This document shows, piece by piece, positions 45,081 to 56,660 of a stretch of 64,000 nt of DNA. Position 1 is the stretch's first letter. The number at the start of each line of letters is the position of its first letter. The stretch covers positions 5,516,001 to 5,580,000 of the forward strand of contig NC_079876.1 in the NCBI RefSeq assembly GCF_029227915.1, in the 5' to 3' direction. The position numbers and the translations under genes are program-made. Source of the DNA: Hydractinia symbiolongicarpus. Lineage: Eukaryota > Cnidaria > Hydrozoa > Anthoathecata > Hydractiniidae. The notes beneath the pieces were generated by a model that was not told the DNA's origin, made no database searches, and saw only the letters and a list, made by a program, of their open reading frames with translations.

Positions 45081-45775
45081 AAGGCCTGTGGAGTATTCCA
45101 CTTAGACAAAAGGACAATAGAAATGTAGGTTGTTTTAGACTTTTTGCTGACGCCAGCAGTACAAATACACAATAAATGAATTTAGAAACTTGTTTTCATG
45201 TTTCCTCCATTGTGTAGAGCTTACACTTCTGATCAAGAAAATGTATATAATCGTGTGGATTTGATGAGTGATTAATGAAATATAAGGGTTTAAAAATTTT
45301 GCTGACGTCGGCATGGCCCGTCAAAATACAAATTATTTTTGTAAAAAATTTGTATACCTGTTGCCTTCATCGTAAAGATCTGGAAGCGCTGATTAAGAAA
45401 ATGTATAGGATCATGTACTGTGGATAAACAGTTGGAGAGATTTTGGGTTTTGAAGGTTTTTTGATGACGTAATCAACCCGTCCATTCCGAAACGGATTCG
45501 GGGACCCAAGTTTATGAAAATTACCCAAATTAGTCTTAAGTGGTCCCTTGTTACCCACGCGGTGATCATTGACGTCACCACCTCGTTTCCAAGTTATTTG
45601 GCCTCAAAATTGTAAGTGCGCTGTAATGGCTTCATTAATTTAATATAGGATATTGACGTTAAAGTAGTGTTATTGACGTCGCGCCGTATTCGGCGACTTC
45701 AAAGAAAATTTCCGCAACATCAAAGGAAAATGTCGATATCCACTATGACCGTCACATACACTTCGTATTATTATA
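45081..45775 (-). repeat. ~690 bp dispersed repeat, copy B (inverted relative to copy A)
   Basis: Reverse-complement match to 2027-2706. It includes TCCATTCCGAAACGGATTCG near 45481, ACCCACGCGGTGATCATTGACG, and the outer end CACTTCGTATTATTATATTA. The two copies share both ends, so both look full length. Confidence 0.6.
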
Positions 45776-47308
45776 TTAGACTAAATAAATTTATCGCATA
45801 AATATTGCAAAAATGCTATTATAACTTTCTTTCTGCCTTTATAACCATATATTTATATACCACGAAGAATCCTACAATGCACTATTCTTAGAAATCTAAA
45901 ATAGATTGCTTGAAAACTTTTTAGCTCGAGTCTTAGCCCTCAATGTAAAAAACAAGAAGGTCTGTAATAAAGATGCAAGGGTAGCATACTAACATGTGTA
46001 TAAAATGACAGAGCTGATCGTTTTACAGCAATATATGTGCGTTCTGTTTTCAGCAAAATATTTTCGTAGGAGGAAATGCTAGCATGACGGTACACAGAGA
46101 CATAAAAAAACTGATTGTGTTAAGCTAAGCATTTGCTCCCAATACATAACTGTGTGTAAAGGTGTATTTCTCCCAATGCAAAATATAATAAAAAAGGCAT
46201 TGTTCAAACGTTCGATCAAAATGGAAAACGGTTTAAACTATAAATCATAAATCTTATGGGACGGCTTTGTTTTATTATCCTCATGTTTCATTGTTAACGT
46301 TAAGTACAAAACTTCGCACGCGATAATTCTTTCCGTTTTCTCAATCCACTCTTCACAATTTTCATATTTATACAACCAGAGTTTTCTTCACCAATTATGG
46401 TACAGTGACGGATTCAGGAAATTGTGGACAAATCAGAAAGTACTAAATCATTACAAATCACAATTCAACAACCTGCAAACTTTTTAAAATCAAGGGAAAA
46501 AAATTAATTCAAATGTGTTTCACATGCAGTCTACATCTTACGAAGACATTAAGGAAATTATGAAATGCACTGTTCTGTACTATCTCCATAAAAACTATAA
46601 TTATAATTAAAATAATCCAAAAAAATGAATTAAACTATTTTTTTATCATTATTATTTTTAATTTTAACTGTTATTTTATTCTATCTGATCTTATTACCCA
46701 TAATTTTATATTTTATTATTTTATTATCTTTATCATTATTATTTTACAGGGCAACTTTTATATAAATATTTTAATTTTATTACGCATATTATTTTATTAT
46801 TTTAATTTCATTACGCATATTATTTAATTTTATCTTTTTTGTATTATGACTTTCAAATTTCATTTTCTATATAAATATTTTCACTCTATCTTATATTATT
46901 TTACATTGTCTTTTTATCATTGTGATTTTAAATTTTAAATTTTACTTTAACTTTTTGTTCTTTTATGCTTACTGTTTAAAATTTTAACTTTTATCAGTAT
47001 TTTATATTTTATTATTTTATTCTGTACTTTTATCATTATTGTTTTAAATTTTACCTTTTATATGTATTCTTTTACTTAATTTTAATCATTATTTTATAAT
47101 TTTAACTAAATTTTTTTAATTTTTTGTACTTTAATGCTTACTGTTTATAATTTTAACTTTTATCAGTATTTTATAATTTTTCATTTCATTAATATATTTT
47201 ATCAGTTTTATCATTACAATTTTAAAAGTTTTCTTTTGTTTTCGGTTTTCCTATTTCATTAAATATTCTGTTGTTACAAACGTTAAAATCATTCTGTTTT
47301 ACCAAAAG
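45776..47308. other. Noncoding; TTTTAT-rich low-complexity tract 46620-47250
   Basis: No exon. From about 46620 the sequence is almost wholly A/T with recurring TTTTATTATTTTA and TTTTATCATTATTATTTT words, leading into the satellite. Confidence 0.6.
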
Positions 47309-49045
47309 TGTTGTTGCTACTTAAAATTTGTTGCTATAGGTGAATTCCATCTCCCTAATTTTATTGTCGCCACCTATAATTTGTTGCTATAGGTGAATTC
47401 CATCTCCCTAATTTTATTGTCGCCACCTATAATTTGTTGCTATAGGTGAATTCCATCTCCCTATTGTCTTGCTGTCACTTAAAATTTATTGCTATAGGTG
47501 AATTCCATTTCTCTAATTTTCTTGTTGCTATATAAAACTTGTTGCTATAGGTGAATTCCATTTCCCTCATTTTGTTGTCGCCACTTAAAATTTGTTGCTG
47601 TAGGTGAATTCCATCTCCCTAATTTTGTTGTTTCTGTTTAAAATTTGTTGCTATAGGTGAATTCCATCTCCCTAATTTTGTTGTTGCCACTTAAAATGTG
47701 TTGCTATAGGTGAATTCCATCTCCCTAATTTTATTGTCGCCACCTATAATTTGTTGCTATAGGTGAATTCCATCTCCCTATTTTCTTGCTGTCACTTAAA
47801 ATTTATTGCTATAGGTGAATTCCATTTCTCTAATTTTCTTGTTGCTATATAAAACTTGTTGCTATAGGTGAATTCCATTTCCCTCATTTTGTTGTCGCCA
47901 CTTAAAATTTGTTGCTATAGGTGAATTCCATCTCCCTAATTTTGTTGTTTCTGTTTAAAATTTGTTGCTATAGGTGAATTCCATCTCCCTAATTTTGTTG
48001 TTGCCACTTAAAATGTGTTGCTATAGGTGAATTCCATCTCCCTAATTTTGTTGTCGCCACCTAAAATTTGTTGGTAAAGGCGAATTCCATCTCCCTAATT
48101 TTGTTGTTGCCACTTAAAATGTGTTGCTATAGGTGAATTCCATCTCCCTAATTTTGTTGTCGCCACCTAAAATTTGTTGGTAAAGGCGAATTCCATCTCC
48201 CTAATTTTGTTGTTGCCACTTAAAATGTGTTGCTATAGGTGAATTCCATCTCCCTAATTTTGTTGTCGCCACCTAAAATTTGTTGGTAAAGGCGAATTCC
48301 ATCTCCCTAATTTCGTTGTCGCCACTTAAAATTTGTTGCTATAGGTGAATTCCATATCCCTAATTTTGTTGTTTCTGTTTAAAATTTGTTGCTATAGGTG
48401 AATTCCATCTCCCTAATTTTATTGTTGCCACTTAAAATGTGTTGCTATAGGTGAATTCCATCTCCCTAATTTTGTTATCGCCACCTAAAATTTGTTGGTA
48501 AAGGCGAATTCCATCTCCCTAATTTTGTTGTTGCCACTTAAAATGTGTTGCTATAGGTGAATTCCATCTCCCTAATTTTGTTGTCGCCACCTAAAATTTG
48601 TTGGTAAAGGCGAATTCCATCTCCCTAATTTTGTTGTTGCCACTTAAAATTTGTTGCTATAGGTGATTTCCATCTCCCTAATTTTCTTGTTGCTATATAA
48701 AACTTGTTACTATAGGTGAATTCCATCTCCCTAATTTTGTTGCTTCTGTTTAAAATTTGTTGTTATGGGTTAATTCCATTTGCCCAATCTTGTTGTTATT
48801 TTTATAATTAGTTGTTCCGGGTGAATTCCATCCCACCTTGGTTTTTGTTGTTGTTGTTAAGGATGAATTCGATCTCCCCAACTAATTGTACAGTATTTAA
48901 TATTAATATTTTTTTATTTACTATTTACAGTATTTACTAATTTTATTGTCGCCACCTAAAATTTGCTACTATAGGTGAATTCCATCTCCCTAATTTTGTT
49001 GTTTCTGTTTAAAATTTGTTGCTATAGGTGAATTCTACTATTTTA
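47309..49045. repeat. ~53 bp satellite, ~32 copies, with higher-order structure
   Basis: The unit TTGTTGCTATAGGTGAATTC + CATCTCCCTAATTTTGTTGTCGCCACCTAAAAT repeats throughout; almost every copy keeps GGTGAATTCCATCTCCC. Variants are ordered: one six-unit block starting near 47471 (GCTGTCACTT) recurs near 47788, ~317 bp later. From about 48000 to 48640 two unit types (GCTATAGG and GGTAAAGGCG) alternate as dimers. The last few copies are diverged. No consistent ORF is present. Confidence 0.9.
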
Positions 49046-49544
49046 CTATACTGTTATTTCTATTTGGTGAACTCCATCTCCCATCACAAAATTCTTATAT
49101 ATAAAAATTTTTGGATATAATTGCTATAAATTTTTCTACGTTTTTAGAATAGTTTATAACAAAAAAATATTTTTTCATATATAATCAATTTAAAACCAAA
49201 AAAATATTTTTATATATAATAAATTTTTTCTTACGAGTTTTTTTTATTATGAGTTTTAAATAATAAAAAAACCCCAGAAAGTGCCAAATTTTTAATATCA
49301 GCAAAAAACTTTTACATGTATTTATTCAATTTCTTTATTAAAAAATATGCCAGTTAATTAATTTGTTCCCTTAAGAAAAAAACTTGTCACATATCAACAA
49401 TTTCAACAGTTGATTAAACATCTATACGATTTGTACCTTAAAAAGAGTGAACTTTTTCTAGAAAGACAGTTTTTTAAGTTGTTCAGTTATTAAATAGTTA
49501 GTTTACTTCTTCAAATAGTTACGTTTGAAATAGACTTTTCACAG
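49046..49544. other. Noncoding AT-rich spacer
   Basis: No exon or clear repeat is seen between the satellite and the duplicated gene terminus. Earlier exons of that gene could be here but were not recognised. Confidence 0.4.
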
Positions 49545-49921
49545 CAAAGTATAACCAAATTTAACAATTTGCCGTCCATGTTGTCAAAGCTGATTTTTAC
49601 CAAAAGACATATTTCCAGAAAGCTCATGGTATCGGATATTGTTCTCTATACAAAGGTAAAATTCTAAATAACTGCAATTACTCTGTTTTTCAAACATTTG
49701 ATTTTTTAACATTTGCGTCTGATACTTACTAATTTCTTAAAAGTCCCAATCTTTACTTCTAAACACACAATGTGGTATGTATTTCTCAAACTGAACCCTT
49801 ATTTATGTTAACACATAAATAATATTTATGTGTTAACATTTTATTGTAAAATTTTTAGAAACAAAACAAAACAAAAAAAATGGACCAGAAGAAATATCCT
49901 ACACCTGATGCTCTTCCATGA
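49545..49921 (+). CDS. 3' end of an unrecognised gene, copy 1 (two exons)
   Basis: Exon 49545-49655 (111 nt, after TTTTCACAG, ending at GTAAAA) reads QSITKFNNLPSMLSKLIFTK followed by RHISRKLMVSDIVLYTK. Exon 49859-49921 (after ATTTTTAG) joins in phase 0 and reads KQNKTKKMDQKKYPTPDALP to TGA. The same frame is kept in the second copy at 49961-50319 despite many base changes, which supports it over the other open frame. The intron contains a perfect 16 bp inverted repeat with a 3 nt loop (49805-49839). The protein is Lys-rich and unrecognised. 5' exons are unknown. Confidence 0.45.
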
Positions 49922-49960
49922 ACATATATTCAAAAGAAGTTTCAAATAGAACTTTCATAG

Positions 49961-50319
49961 CAATGCATAACTAATTTCGACAATTTGCCGTCCATGTTGT
50001 CAAAGCTGATTTTTACCAAAAGGCGTATTTGCAGCATGCTCATGGTATCTAATATTTTTCTCTATAAAAAAGGTAAAGTTCGATCGCAATTGTTGTGTTT
50101 TTTCAAAAATTTGATATTTTGAATCCTGCGTCTACTTCTTTCTAATATTCATAAAATTCCTAATGTTTACTTCTTAATAAACAATGTGGCATGTCTTATT
50201 CAAACCCATCCCTTTTTCCTTTTATGATGTTTAAGATTTTAACTTATTGTAAACATTTTTAGACAAATAAAAATAAAATCGAGCAGAAGAAAAATCCTAC
50301 ACCTGATTTGCAGCTATGA
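49961..50319 (+). pseudogene. 3' end of the same gene, copy 2
   Basis: A diverged duplicate of 49545-49921, shifted ~416 bp. The first exon (49961-50072) reads QCITNFDNLPSMLSKLIFTK then RRICSMLMVSNIFLYKK, and the second (50263-50319) KIEQKKNPTPDLQL to TGA. It has one extra A before the donor (112 nt instead of 111), which would shift the splice phase, and it lacks the intron hairpin. Probably a decaying duplicate, or an alternative terminus. Confidence 0.45.
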
Positions 50320-50959
50320 ACATTCATTTAAAAGATTGAGTTTGTACTTGGTTAATTAAGCCACAAAATGCAATAGAAGGTATGAACTTGTTTTTCTAGT
50401 TTAGAATCCGCGATTTCCGTAAGTAAACAACTGACCGCTTGTTTGGCTTTTTATTATTCATGTATTCATTTTATTCTATTTAAGTGAGCATAGTTTCTTT
50501 AAGGCATGTAAGAATATGGGTAAGTTTTTAATTGGTGATGATAAATCAAGGGGTTTCTTTGTATTCTCTATTTCAAGAAACAGTGGAATAGTGAAAAAAT
50601 TAATATATCAAAAACATTTTGCAAAATGGAGAAATACAAAAAGTGATTGTTAAAGCAAACATGTGTATATTATTTATAAATATTACTGAGTAAATGTGTA
50701 CCTTTTTTTAGATCAAACTTTGCCTGCACATATAGAGATTTAAAGGTTTAAAGATGAAAACTTCAAAAGTTGCTATAATGAAACCGCTGCTAAACATATT
50801 CTTTTAATTTTTCACCTAAATCGTCAGCGAAACAATTCAATGTCTTTGCTGCTACAGGAAACCTCAAACCCATTGTATTAAGATGTTGATGATTGCTGAT
50901 GCACATTTCTGTAATCACAAAACAATGTTGGCATATGGAATATTAGAGTGATTTCTAAT
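50320..50959. other. Noncoding stretch
   Basis: I see no exon or repeat of note. Confidence 0.4.
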
Positions 50960-51240
50960 GCTGGAGAGTTTAATCTGTCAGGCACTTTCACAGATCTTAT
51001 GATGGCAGAGAGGTCGGAAGAATCATTTTAATCTTTTTGAAAGCAGCAATAAAGAAATAGTTTCGGCTACCTAATTCAATCAAAATCGTCACATAAAGCA
51101 TTATCTAATCCGACTTAATGTTGGCGCTGTCGGTAGTGGTTCTTATATTGAAGGATATACTCTCATTTCTCCCAAAAATTTTAGTCAACAAACTAAATCA
51201 AATGTAAAGACTGAAGCAAAATCTCAACACGATTTTATTC
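50960..51240 (+). pseudogene. Degraded coding remnant, unrecognised
   Basis: Two protein-like stretches lie close together in different frames. SNAGEFNLSGTFTDLMMAER ends at TAA near 51030. LIRLNVGAVGSGSYIEGYTL continues ISPKNFSQQTKSN and ends before a GTAACT donor near 51241. The residue make-up looks coding and the pieces could be one former exon broken by stops and indels. I do not recognise the family. Confidence 0.3.
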
Positions 51241-52989
51241 AGGTAACTGGTTAAAAAAATCTTTCAGGTAAAACATTACAAAGAGAATAGGAATATTAGT
51301 AAGTATTGGTTTGTTGTGGTGTATATGTAGATGTATTCTTATAATTTAAAATCCGAAATAGAATTGAAATGTGTACACAAGCAGGAAAATATTTAACCTA
51401 CATGATTGGAACATCTTAGTACTGCTAGTACTGGTACTGCTTTTGTACCTGTCATTTAGCTTTAAATACTATTAGTTACATAAGAGCAAACACTTGATTG
51501 TCGTGTTGTTAAGGGATTCATCGTTTGGTATGAAGGTATTGCTGACAAAATAGGTAGTTATTATACGAGAATGTCTCATGGAATATTTTTAGTTTAACGA
51601 TAAAAGAATTAGTAATGACTTTATTTGTCAAATCTTATAATTAAAACTGAAAATCAGTTTCATTGAGGCGCCACTTCTATTGTGTTAACTCATTATTGCC
51701 ACGCGAGCGCTAATCTTTGTGCCGGTTGATATTGTACTACGTCCAATCAATTTTTTTTTATAATTTAGCATAAAGTATATAAATAAATTATACCATGTTT
51801 TAATAAATTAATGGTAGTGTAAAAAGTGCAGTCCAACTTCATTGAGATATTGTTAAGTATCGTTATTGAGCGAGCTTGTTGCGTGAAGACGTTATTTGCA
51901 TACGAAATATTTATCGAATGGATCTGATTCATACATTGCAATTTCGTCATACTGATTTACCTAAGTACCTGAAAAAATTTCACTAACATGTTTCCTTGAT
52001 ATTTTAAGAAAGAACAAGGAATTATAATATGATAGTGCCGAATATCAAAATATTAAGTTACTGCGAGTGATGATAATGCTAAGAGTATAGTACTGCACTT
52101 CATCAATTCTATAATTAAATGCTCAAAGGAGACATTCGTTCTGTCAGATCTATTATGTTGACTACTATATAGTGCTAAAGAAATGAATTAAATAAACAAC
52201 TAATACAACGCTTTTAAGGTTTTATTAACAAAGATATTGCATTACAAATGCGCTGGTACTGTCGTTCGTTGTTTAGTGTTTAGTGTTTCTGCATCTACTG
52301 TAGATCATAAGGTGAAGTTAATTGATGAGATGCTTTCAGCTAATTAACTGTAAACAATTTAGTCGTGGTGCTTTTGGAATATCCAGTGTGGTAGCTCAAT
52401 CCACACCCATTCGTGAAATATATCTATAGGTAAGAAATAACTAGCACTGGTGATTAACGTGGAAAGTTAAAGAGTACATGCAAACCACATTCCACAATAT
52501 TTTTTTTCCAAAGGAGTTCTAAACAGAATATACTACAAGTAAAACAATCAACACCAAGTGTGACATAAATTGGGCCAAGTGTTAAAGTGTATCTATTTAA
52601 GATGAACAGTTATAATACGAGGTTACGTGTATTCCAGGTTGCTGATATTGTGACACTGGAATATAACTTGTGAAATGTTTTGCAGGCTATTTTTATTACG
52701 GCAAGATCAATTTGTTTGACTTTTAGTAACAACCGTAAATTGATAACTTATATGCCACAATAGCGGCCCAAAAAAGACTAGCGGTTGCGCTTCCAGACTT
52801 CTGAAGTCCGTTTTTTAAATAACATGGAACGTTTCTAGAATATATGTCTTTCTGTTAAATTAGTCATGTAAAATGGTGTACATCTCTTAATATAATCTGA
52901 TACAACAAAGTAAAAATGGAATAGTACTTAGTAAAATATGGTATGAGAGGCTAAAATCTGACTTTTCCTGTTCTGCAGGTGGAATCCTA
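51241..52989. other. Noncoding stretch
   Basis: AT-rich; the short open frames present have no splice support or domain. Confidence 0.4.
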
Positions 52990-53270
52990 AAAAATCGTTA
53001 AATCTGGTTATTCACGTGTTCAATGTTTACACAGTGATTGAAATAAAGTTGTGTTCTAAGTTTAAAGTTTAAAGGATAATCTTAACGAAAGTTATTTTAT
53101 TTTTCCGATTAAAAGATTTTAAGGGGTTGTTACGACTAATGACTAATATAAGGCTTTGAGAGGTATAGAATAGATAAATATATAAACTCAGTAAGTATCA
53201 TAGCTATGCAGTATGGCAAAAATGAGATATTTAAAATAAACCGACCAGCGGATCGAATAGCCTTAGTGTA
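52990..53270. repeat. Partial copy of the GGTCCGGGG element interior
   Basis: The segment AAGTTGTGTTCTAAGTTTAA, then GGATAATCTTAACGAAAGTT, then ATGACTAATATAAGGCTTTG parallels 40365-40495 in the same order and orientation. The element's ends are missing. The minus-strand open frame overlapping it (53136-53402) is therefore probably not a gene. Confidence 0.5.
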
Positions 53271-53741
53271 AGATAACAACTGGTTTGTTATATTATCTTT
53301 GAAAATCTTGAACAGTTGGGGCCGGACTGGCTTAGGTCTGTAATACTTCAACCCTTTAAGACTTTTCGCTTTCGGAACAGGGCAAAATCGTGCATTTCCC
53401 ATACATCGGGGGAAGTAATTTTTCTCAATAGCATTTTTTATGAAGTGTGTTACCGCTAATGAAACTGTATCACTGACATGTTTTATAATTCTAACAGGAA
53501 TTTAATTGTACCCTGTAGAACCATCGTTCTTTAACAAACCTTGTGTCTTGTGCACGAACTTTTTTACCAAGTGGAAGTCAATCTGACGAGAAAGAATTAG
53601 ACGAGTCACTGTATCCAAGCACTAATGGCTGCAAGGCCATCCCTTGTTGCACTTCAGCTTTATCTGCTTCGAATACCAATTCTGTTGTCACTCCAACGAC
53701 TGTAAACTGTCAACTTTTCCAATTCAATGAGCGCTATTAAT
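53271..53741. other. No supported gene; one open stretch at 53543-53740
   Basis: The frame at 53543-53740 is Ser/Thr/Cys-rich (KELDESLYPSTNGCKAIPCC) and could be an exon, but it lacks an ATG context, clear splice sites or homology I know. Confidence 0.25.
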
Positions 53742-54915
53742 GCATACAATTGAAGCGATAAAATCATCACAAAGTCATGCTCAATATCATAACGAACAGC
53801 AGCAATTTGTTTGTTTGTTTACCTGTTTATTTTTTTACTTTCTCTTGCATATAAACAGCTTGTTGGCGGTGCAAATACGACCAACGAAGCGCTAGTTTGA
53901 ATCGACATTAAAACTCGACTTTATTGTTAATTCAGTAACTATCAATAATCCTACCATCGAACTTTAAGCCACAATTTGATTTTCATTATCAGAATGTTTT
54001 ACTGATGTACGCATAAGTACGTTGTATTTTTTACTTTCCAATCTATATTCACAGCGCACAAGGTAAATGTATTATTTAATTGCAAGCAGCAACTGGCGTT
54101 AGTGTCCCTTTTTTTTGTTGTAGTGTTGTAATGATGTGCTAATAATAGTGTCTTCTGATCGAGTTCTATGATTAAAATGGTAGAAGTGATTTGTTCCTCG
54201 ACGGCATGTAGAACGGAATATCAAGGTATTTATAATTGTATTACATCATAAAACCGGGTACAAGTATAATTTGTCTACTCTCTCACTAGAAACATATTAG
54301 GCCTGAAATATCACCCTGTCTGTTTGTCTTTTGTTTGCAAAATAGGATGGTAAAACTTCATCACAACACAAATTATGCACTTACGTACAGCGCCAATTTA
54401 AAATTTAATTTTCTCAATACTGTCCCTCACAGTCAATAACTGGTGTAACGCGCAATCAAATGCACTTCCTTCCAACGATATCCAACTGTGTCGGTCTGTA
54501 TATTTACCATGGCAAAAATAACCATGTACCGTTCCACTTATTGCTAACACGCCACCGAATGTGCATAGTACAAACTAACGGAAGGAATTTAACTGTTTCA
54601 TTCTGAACATTTCCCACGACAGAAAAAACCATGTACCGGCCCTCTCATTGGCAGTATGATTCTCCATGAGCTAAATATTAGTAAACAGACCAAGCCTCTA
54701 TAAATGCAATAAACTACTATAAACACTGAACAATTATCTGATAATTTCAATTTCGCACGTTTGTAATGGTGCAATCGTTCTGGGGCCTGCTACTGGTATT
54801 AGTGATGGTCCCGAGTGGTGCCGAGATAGTGTAGCAGCTCAATCTAGATTTTATTTGAAAATATTTTATTAGGCCTTGCTATATTAAGCAGATATCACAT
54901 ATCGATCTGTAAAAA
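53742..54915 (+). repeat. Diverged segmental duplication, copy 1
   Basis: Matches 58833-60130 in order and orientation. Shared pieces include TGCATACAATTGAAGCGATA at the start, TATGCACTTACGTACAGCGC near 54373, CCTCACAGTCAATAACTGGTG and AAGCAGATATCACATATCGA near the end. No coding potential. The copies are ~5.1 kb apart. Confidence 0.6.
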
Positions 54916-54939
54916 TCGAAATCTATGTACTTGCTTTGC

Positions 54940-55500
54940 CATGCCAGAAGTAGCTACACCAAGGAAAAAGTATATCAGATATAAGTCATACAAAAAAAGG
55001 TAATTACAAAATTTCAACGCTGTAGAGTTTGTAACACGTCATATCAACTATTTGGTCTATTGCATACAGCAACCTCTTCCGAACAGCTATCAAATCACAA
55101 AAAATAAGAATCATTTCCGTATGATGTATATCTGCCGCAATATTTCAATCCAAAGTATCAAAGGAAAGGTTTTCCTAACAGACCTAAACTAGTAATCAAT
55201 AAAAATCAATCATTTTAATTTTATGTATCAAGAAAACAGTGCAAACGTGCCGTGCATTCGTAATAGATGTAAATATTGATTTAACTTTGTTTACATTTAC
55301 GTTTATTTTAACGACATCAACATTAAATCACCCATTGCGTAACGTTAAAAAGAGCCTTACCTTTTACAGTTTATAAAATTCTTCTCTAGATTATACACCG
55401 TGTATTTTATAAGAATAGTGAGTTTTCGTTTCAGCCTTAATGCTCGTAGCTAAATTATTCTGAATAAATTCTTAGCATGGCCATGGTCTGGAAATAAATA
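54940..55500 (+). repeat. Second diverged duplication, copy 1
   Basis: Matches 55842-56660 in order. Shared pieces include GCCAGAAGTAGCTACACCAAGG, CAATATTTCAATCCAAAGTA, CTAACAGACCTAAACTAGTA and ATAAGAATAGTGAGTTTTCG. Noncoding. Confidence 0.55.
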
Positions 55501-55841
55501 ATGCCTTAGTATAGGGCTAGCTGAACTTCCGTGGAAGAATCCACTAAATGTCTCATGGAATTCAAGTCAGGGATACCAAACAAAAACATAGTAATTTGAA
55601 TTTCTAAAACTCACAATCCAACCTCGGCTCTTCGTCTCTTTTTTATAACGGGACGGCAAGAAAAGGAAAAAGCCCTGGGATCGAGATTGCTCACAGTCTG
55701 CATTACTCTATATTTATATTCGTTAAAACAGAACGTTTGAAAATATAAGTAGGTGCAACAAAAAAGAAAAAACTGCATAATGTCTAACAAAATCAAAGGC
55801 GTCTGACTAACCTTACGTCAAAGACCAAATTCTGTTAAAAC

Positions 55842-56660
55842 TTTGTCAAGCCAGAAGTACACCAGGAAAAAAATATATTAGACATTAAAAAATCCAACAT
55901 ATTTTGCTTATCAACTCACAAAATAGAAAAAGGAAAACTTGAATCATTGCTGTACATTGTTTATCTACCCCAATATTTCAATCCATAATATTAAAAGAAC
56001 AGTTTGCCTAACAGACCTACACCTATAATCAAGAAAATCAATTATCTTGGTTTTTTGTAATGTAAACATCGATCATTTTTTGCTTTCTCCCAAATGGTCA
56101 ATTGCAACATCATCAACGAGCTTTTTCTACGCAATTTGTTTTTTTACACGCGTTAAACAACTGAGCCATTGCGCCTTGAATAAAAAAAAATTCAAATTCT
56201 AAGAATAATCCTAATGAATTACCCCATTAAAAGGATTTTATAAGAGCTTTAAAGCGGTATGGGGCATAAAAATTTCACATACCTTTCACATAGGTATCTA
56301 ATAGATAAATATAAAAATTCAGAAGAACAAAGCCATGCATCATATTATAGTCTTGACTATGATGATATTCCTCAAGTCAGGAGCAGCTGTGACTCAATTT
56401 TTTAACTTTTGAGATAACTCCGTTAATAAATTAAAAATTTTTTGTTGCAGTGACGAAAAAGTGCAGCCACTGCTCCTTCTTTTGTTTAGAATAACGACAA
56501 CAACAGTGAACCACCACACTCTGTAGTTTTGAAAACTATCGCTGTTTTATAAGAATAGTGTGTTTTCGTTTCAGCCTCCATATTGTTAACCTTTTTTGCA
56601 AATAAAATCCTCATTTTTCTTAATATGTTTTTAGCATGACCATGGCCTTAATTTATATAA
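55842..56660 (+). repeat. Second diverged duplication, copy 2, with nested repeat
   Basis: Partner of 54940-55500, longer because it includes about 56195-56345, a decayed interior fragment of the GGTCCGGGG element (CTAAGAATAATCCTAATGAA, CCCCATTAAAAGGATTTTAT). The fragment thus probably entered after the duplication. Confidence 0.5.

Noticed and set aside
47309-49045. A CRISPR-like array
   Set aside because: The ~53 bp units are contiguous, without unique spacers, in an animal-type genome; it is a satellite.
53136-53402. 88-codon minus-strand open frame starting MGNARFC
   Set aside because: Mostly overlaps a decayed copy of the GGTCCGGGG element interior and has no splice support.
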